Shown one piece after another: positions 3,068 through 6,566 of a stretch of DNA of 6,566 nt (within the stretch, counting starts at the first letter, position 1; each line of letters begins with the position of its first letter). The notes beneath the pieces were generated by a model, which had not been told where the DNA came from, ran no database searches, and was given only the letters and a program-made list of their open reading frames with translations. Source of the DNA: Actinomycetes bacterium (GTDB lineage Bacteria; Actinomycetota; Actinomycetes; Actinomycetales; Demequinaceae); the NCBI GenBank assembly GCA_023432235.1, contig JAEYUX010000035.1, positions 1-6,566 on the forward strand. The letters are read 5' to 3'. A program made the position numbers and the translations under genes.

Positions 3068-5428
3068 ATGTCTGCCCACGACACCAATGACTACCGGCAC
3101 GAGCCCGATTCGTCGGTAGATGACGCGATCGTTGTGCCGCCCGTTGACGAGTCGCAGATCCGTCTTGAAGAGGTGCATGAGTCGTACGGTCGCACGGGGA
3201 TCGGCGCGATGGAGCCGACCACCGAGGCGATCGCGACAGCCTCCTCGGAAGAGACGTTCCCGGTGCCGATGCTGCCGTTGCCGAGCGAGCCCGATCACGA
3301 CGCTCCCGAGGGTCTTCCCGAGGATCGTTTCCTTGATCGCGAGCTCAGTTGGCTTGCGTTCAATGAGCGCGTCCTCGAACTCGCGGAAGATGACACGACG
3401 CCGCTCCTTGAGCGCGCCCGTTTCCTTGCCATTTTTGCCTCCAACCTGGACGAGTTCTTCATGGTTCGCGTGGCTGGCCTCAAGCGCCGCCTTGCGGCGG
3501 GTTTCGCAGTCCCGAGCGCCACCGGGATGAGCGCGACGCGCCTCATCGACACGTTGATCGAGCGCGCCCATGAACTGATGGACCGGCACGCAGACGTCTT
3601 TCATGACGTCGTGCGGCCGGCCTTGGCGGACGAGGGCATCCATTTGGTGCGTCTCGATGAACTCGGCGACGATGAGCAAAATCGCCTCCGCAAGCTCTTC
3701 CGTTCCGACATCTTCCCGGTGCTGACGCCGCTCGCGGTGGACCCGGCCCACCCGTTCCCGTACATCTCGGGCCTGTCTCTCAACCTCGCGGTTGAGATTC
3801 GCGACCCCGACACTGGCAAGGACTACTTCGCTCGTGTGAAGGTGCCGGAGACTCTGCCGCGTTTCATGAGTGTTGACGCTCACGGCAAGGCGTCGCAGGT
3901 GACCGACGCGTCGGCACTCGACGACGAGCCGCGCAGCTTTGTGCCGATCGAGGATGTCATCGCCGCTCACCTCGACTACCTCTTTCCCGGCATGGACGTG
4001 GTCAATCACTACACGTTCCGCGTCACGCGCAATGAGGACGTGGAGGTGGAGGAGGACGACGCAGAGAACCTTCTCAAGGCGATGGAGAAGGAGTTGCTAC
4101 GCCGCCGCTTTGGCCCAGCCGTGCGCCTTGAGGTCGCGGAGGACCTCAGCCCTCGTGTGCGCGAGTTCCTCGTGAGAGAGCTCGGTATCTCGGAGGCGGA
4201 TGTCTACCACCTGCCCGCGCCGCTTGATTTGCGTGGTCTCGATGTGGTGGCTGATCTCGACCGGCCGCGCCTTCAGTTCCCGGCGTTCCGCCCCACCACG
4301 CACCACAAGTTGGCACCGGTCGAAACGGCCGAGGAGCAGGACATTTTCCAAGCGATCTCGCGCTCGGACGTGCTCTTGCACCACCCATACGACTCGTTCT
4401 CCACTTCGGTTCAGGCGTTTCTCACTCAAGCAGCGAATGACCCGCAGGTGCTCGCGATCAAGCAGACGCTGTATCGAACGTCAGGTGACAGCCCCATTGT
4501 GGATGCGCTCATCGAGGCGGCTCGCAATGGCAAGCAGGTGCTTGCGCTCGTCGAGATCAAGGCGCGCTTTGACGAGAAGCGCAACATCTCGTGGGCACGC
4601 AAACTTGAGCAGGCCGGCGTTCACGTGGTCTACGGCCTTGTGGGTCTCAAGACGCACTGCAAGTTGCTCTTGGTGGTGCGCCAAGAAGATGACGGGCTAC
4701 ACCGCTATTGCCATATCGGCACGGGCAACTATCACCCGCGCACGGCCCGCATGTACGAGGACTACGGACTGCTCACCAAGGATCCGGATGTGGGCTCGGA
4801 CCTCACCAAACTGTTCAACCAGCTCTCGGGTTACGCGCCAAAGGCGAAGTTCCGCCGCCTCCTTGTCGCACCGACGTCGGTGCGCGCTGGCCTCATCGAT
4901 CTCATCGACGCCGAAGCGGACCGTGCCCGCGCGGGTGGCGAAGCGTGGATCAAGATCAAGGTGAACTCGGTGGTCGATGAACGCACCATCGACGCGCTGT
5001 ACCGCGCCTCCCAGTCCGGCGTAAAGGTCGACATGCTCGTGCGCGGTATCTGTGCGTTGCGCCCAGGTGTCCCCGGACTCAGCGACAACATCCGAGTCCG
5101 CTCCGTATTGGGCCGGTTCCTCGAGCACTCGCGCGTTTATGCCTTCCGCGGCGAGGACGATCCGGTTGTCTTTATCGGATCGGCCGATCTCATGCACCGC
5201 AACCTTGACCGGCGCATCGAGGCTCTCATTTCCATCCCGGCGGGCAACCAGGTGGAGCACCTGCTCGAGAACATCGACCTCGCGATGGCGGCAGATGTGT
5301 CCGCGTGGGAGCTCGACGCCGAGGGCGAGTGGCACCGTTCGACCGTTGGACCTGACGGAGAGCGCCTGCGCGACCTTCAGAGCATCTACATCGAACGGCA
5401 GCCGGAGCGCAGGGCCAGACGCTCGTGA
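3068..5428 (+). CDS. ppk: Polyphosphate kinase (PPK1)
   Basis: Reversibly polymerises the gamma phosphate of ATP into inorganic polyphosphate. The 786 residues contain the N domain from RFLDRELSWLAFNERVLELA (87-106) with NLDEFFMVRVAG (126-137), the head domain (about 195-390) and two phospholipase-D-like catalytic domains. Catalytic residues align with E. coli PPK at a constant offset of 95: Arg470 (LYR) and Arg500 (EIKARFDE) for metal and phosphate binding, His530 in VGLKTHCK as the autophosphorylated histidine, and His687 in FLEHSR as the second essential histidine. HIGTGNYHPRTARMYED (549-565) and RGICALRPGVPGL are intact, so the enzyme should be active. The first 86 or so residues are an acidic, unconserved extension. 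An in-frame TGA at 3053-3055 rules out a longer form, and no clear Shine-Dalgarno precedes ATG 3068. The ATG at 3209 (codon 48, after GGGGA at 3196-3200) is a possible alternative, giving 739 residues. The next gene overlaps its stop. Confidence 0.96.
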   Translation: MSAHDTNDYRHEPDSSVDDAIVVPPVDESQIRLEEVHESYGRTGIGAMEPTTEAIATASSEETFPVPMLPLPSEPDHDAPEGLPEDRFLDRELSWLAFNERVLELAEDDTTPLLERARFLAIFASNLDEFFMVRVAGLKRRLAAGFAVPSATGMSATRLIDTLIERAHELMDRHADVFHDVVRPALADEGIHLVRLDELGDDEQNRLRKLFRSDIFPVLTPLAVDPAHPFPYISGLSLNLAVEIRDPDTGKDYFARVKVPETLPRFMSVDAHGKASQVTDASALDDEPRSFVPIEDVIAAHLDYLFPGMDVVNHYTFRVTRNEDVEVEEDDAENLLKAMEKELLRRRFGPAVRLEVAEDLSPRVREFLVRELGISEADVYHLPAPLDLRGLDVVADLDRPRLQFPAFRPTTHHKLAPVETAEEQDIFQAISRSDVLLHHPYDSFSTSVQAFLTQAANDPQVLAIKQTLYRTSGDSPIVDALIEAARNGKQVLALVEIKARFDEKRNISWARKLEQAGVHVVYGLVGLKTHCKLLLVVRQEDDGLHRYCHIGTGNYHPRTARMYEDYGLLTKDPDVGSDLTKLFNQLSGYAPKAKFRRLLVAPTSVRAGLIDLIDAEADRARAGGEAWIKIKVNSVVDERTIDALYRASQSGVKVDMLVRGICALRPGVPGLSDNIRVRSVLGRFLEHSRVYAFRGEDDPVVFIGSADLMHRNLDRRIEALISIPAGNQVEHLLENIDLAMAADVSAWELDAEGEWHRSTVGPDGERLRDLQSIYIERQPERRARRS

Positions 5429-6405
5429 AAGAAGATGAGAAGGACGTCGTCCTCGCGGCCGGCGCCCTCGTATGGCGCGTGTCCGAGGCGGGCGAGCTTG
5501 AGGTGCTTGCTGTTCACCGCCCGCGCTACAACGACTGGTCGTGGCCCAAGGGAAAACTCGACAAGGGCGAGACGTTGCCCGCGTGCGCAGTACGTGAGGT
5601 GGCCGAGGAAACGCGAGTTCACGTTGAGCTCGGCCCTCCCCTGCCAACGTTGCGTTATCCCGTTGGCGGCGGCCGCACCAAAGTGGTGAAGTACTGGACG
5701 GCGCGCGTTCTCGACAAGGACGCGATCCCCGTCACCGCTCGCGCCAAGGTGAAGCGCGCGTCAAAGAATGAGATCGATGAGGTCCGCTGGCTGACAGTCG
5801 CTGAAGCGAAGGCGCTCATCACGCTCGCGGAAGACTTGCGTCTTCTCAAGCGGCTCGTTGCAATGCATGAAAAGGGCCGCCTCAAGACCCGCACGTTCAT
5901 CGTTGCTCGTCACGCCCGAGCCAAGCGCCGCAAGGGCTGGACAGCGAAGGACGTCCGCCGACCAATCACCAAGGGCGGGCAGGTTCGCGCGGCGCAGTTG
6001 GTGGGCTTGTTCGCCGCTTTTGGTGTCACTCGGGTGGCATCGTCGACGGCACTTCGCTGCGTCCAAACGGTCCACCCGTACGCGGAGGCCGCGGGGATTC
6101 CGGTACGCGGTTTCGGCACCTTGCGTGAGCAGGCGTTCGCGGACAAGCCCGACGCGACGGTCTCCACGTTCGAGGAACTCGTGCGGAAAAAGCGCAGCCG
6201 CGTGGTGTGTGTTCACAGGCCCACACTGCCCGCACTCATGGACGTGCTCCGGCGCTTCGTCGCGGACTCCACGGCAGGGTCGCTCCCGCACAAGATGCCG
6301 TTTCTTCCGGCGGGCGGAGTGCTCGTCCTCCACGTGGTCAACGGGGGCGCCGAGCCCGAAATCGTCGCGGTCGAGAAGCATTTCCTCAAGCCGCGTCGCA
6401 AGTAG
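5425..6405 (+). CDS. mutT1: Bifunctional Nudix hydrolase / SixA-type histidine phosphatase (MutT1-like)
   Basis: A 326-residue two-domain protein like mycobacterial MutT1, which hydrolyses 8-oxo-(d)GTP and diadenosine polyphosphates. The N-terminal Nudix domain (about 8-145) has the box from Gly43 to Val65: Gly43, Glu49, Arg57, Glu58, Glu61 and Glu62 are all present. The glycine expected just before the last hydrophobic residue is Arg64 here. After a linker, the histidine-phosphatase domain (156-320) shows VARHARA (Arg162, nucleophile His163), SSTALRCVQTV (Arg211), LREQAF (Glu235, likely acid) and VCVHRPTLP (His264). PFLPAGGVLVLHV near the end is also typical of the family. The GTG start overlaps the ppk stop in GTGA, with only a weak AGGG at 5411-5414, so translation is probably coupled to ppk. 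A ppk neighbour is also known in Mycobacterium tuberculosis. Substrate preference is inferred from the family. Confidence 0.92.
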   Translation: MKEDEKDVVLAAGALVWRVSEAGELEVLAVHRPRYNDWSWPKGKLDKGETLPACAVREVAEETRVHVELGPPLPTLRYPVGGGRTKVVKYWTARVLDKDAIPVTARAKVKRASKNEIDEVRWLTVAEAKALITLAEDLRLLKRLVAMHEKGRLKTRTFIVARHARAKRRKGWTAKDVRRPITKGGQVRAAQLVGLFAAFGVTRVASSTALRCVQTVHPYAEAAGIPVRGFGTLREQAFADKPDATVSTFEELVRKKRSRVVCVHRPTLPALMDVLRRFVADSTAGSLPHKMPFLPAGGVLVLHVVNGGAEPEIVAVEKHFLKPRRK

Positions 6406-6566
6406 AGGAACGCGAGAACGCGCGGGCTGCGTTGCTTTGCGCGGGCATGAAAATGACGCCGGACCGGGAGCGCCAGTCGGCGCTAAGGCCGCTCTTGGCG
6501 GCTGGTGTTGGAGCCCGGGGCTACCACGGTCCGACGCCACCTCTAGGATACGTGACCGCTCGCCTT
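6406..6566. other. Intergenic tail with several potential stems; no recognisable gene
   Basis: Besides a weak hairpin after mutT1 (AACGC 6417-6421 with GCGTT 6429-6433, followed by only three T), the stretch can form an outer 7-bp stem (6460-6466 with 6527-6533) enclosing three hairpins: 6469-6484 (AGCGCC/GGCGCT, loop AGTC), 6488-6502 (GCCGC/GCGGC, loop TCTTG) and 6513-6523 (AGCC/GGCT). The outline is tRNA-like, but there is no T-loop consensus on either strand, so it is not a tRNA. An open frame from ATG 6447 runs off the edge (40 codons, MKMTPDRERQSALRPL...). It lacks a ribosome binding site and resembles nothing I know. The region probably contains 3' processing of the ppk-mutT1 message and the upstream part of the next gene. 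Confidence 0.45.
6544..6549 (+). promoter_or_regulatory. Candidate -10 box (TAGGAT) of a gene beyond the right edge
   Basis: TAGGAT is a common actinobacterial -10 form and sits 139 bases after the mutT1 stop. The hexamer 17 bases upstream (CTACCA, 6521-6526) is a poor -35. The same site read on the minus strand is TATCCT, also TAnnnT-compatible, so direction is uncertain. The downstream gene is not visible. Confidence 0.35.

Noticed and set aside
2864..4009. 381-codon open frame antisense to ppk and the PAP2 start
   Set aside because: It lies opposite a well-conserved ppk, its translation shows no recognisable domain, and long antisense frames are a normal by-product of GC-rich third positions.
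4697..5647. 316-codon minus-strand frame opposite the ppk 3' end and mutT1 5' end
   Set aside because: It spans two convincing plus-strand genes, lacks a recognisable domain and has no associated promoter or ribosome binding site that I could identify.
6460..6533. tRNA-like segment of 74 bases with a 7-bp acceptor-like stem
   Set aside because: There is no GTTCRA T-loop consensus on either strand, and the internal hairpins have the wrong stem and loop sizes for a tRNA.
5761..6540. 259-codon minus-strand frame opposite mutT1, starting near a TATCCT box
   Set aside because: The box makes a minus-strand transcript conceivable, but the protein has no family features and mirrors the mutT1 codon pattern. 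I keep only the RNA possibility as a finding.
6447..6566. Open frame from ATG 6447 running off the right edge (40 codons)
   Set aside because: It has no Shine-Dalgarno, no recognisable N-terminus, and overlaps the multi-hairpin region and a -10 box. Sequence beyond the edge is needed before calling a gene.

Overview
The window is GC-rich chromosomal DNA from an actinomycete. I infer Actinomycetota, probably a Micrococcales-type lineage; species cannot be read from this. The supports are the GC-rich third codon positions, the DUF2510 signature, the ppk/mutT1 gene pair with its fused Nudix plus histidine-phosphatase protein (an arrangement known from mycobacteria), and TAnnnT-type -10 boxes. 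I see no insertion sequence, phage gene, CRISPR array, tRNA or rRNA. It reads as an ordinary core-genome segment with some unusually structured intergenic DNA.

Layout, left to right. (1) The first 28 codons of a leftward DUF2510 gene, cut by the window edge (1-86, minus). (2) A 379-base gene-free divergent region (87-465). It contains a dense run of C-tracts, so G-quadruplex potential on the minus strand, several inverted repeats, a candidate -10 box and a strong 5'-leader hairpin. (3) A 136-residue Gre/Rnk-like protein (466-876) whose coiled coil is short and lacks the acidic tip of a cleavage factor. (4) gdhA, NADP-type glutamate dehydrogenase (950-2293), behind two consecutive hairpins, the second of which contains the gdhA Shine-Dalgarno. 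(5) A leftward PAP2-family membrane phosphatase (2290-2991) whose stop codon overlaps that of gdhA by 4 bases and which looks leaderless. (6) Divergently, polyphosphate kinase ppk (3068-5428), then a 4-base GTGA overlap into mutT1-like nudix-SixA (5425-6405). (7) A 161-base tail (6406-6566) with several potential stems and a candidate promoter pointing out of the window.

How the genes fit together. ppk makes polyphosphate from ATP, and the coupled Nudix/histidine phosphatase cleans oxidised or polyphosphorylated nucleotides. The divergent PAP2 protein hydrolyses phosphomonoesters or pyrophosphates at the membrane. This half of the window is therefore a phosphate/nucleotide housekeeping neighbourhood. 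The left half pairs an RNA-polymerase-binding-type factor with nitrogen assimilation through GDH. I found no convincing new defence, mobile or biosynthetic system. The most worthwhile leads are the RNA-level structures around gre and gdhA, the degenerate Gre-like factor, and the folded tail region.
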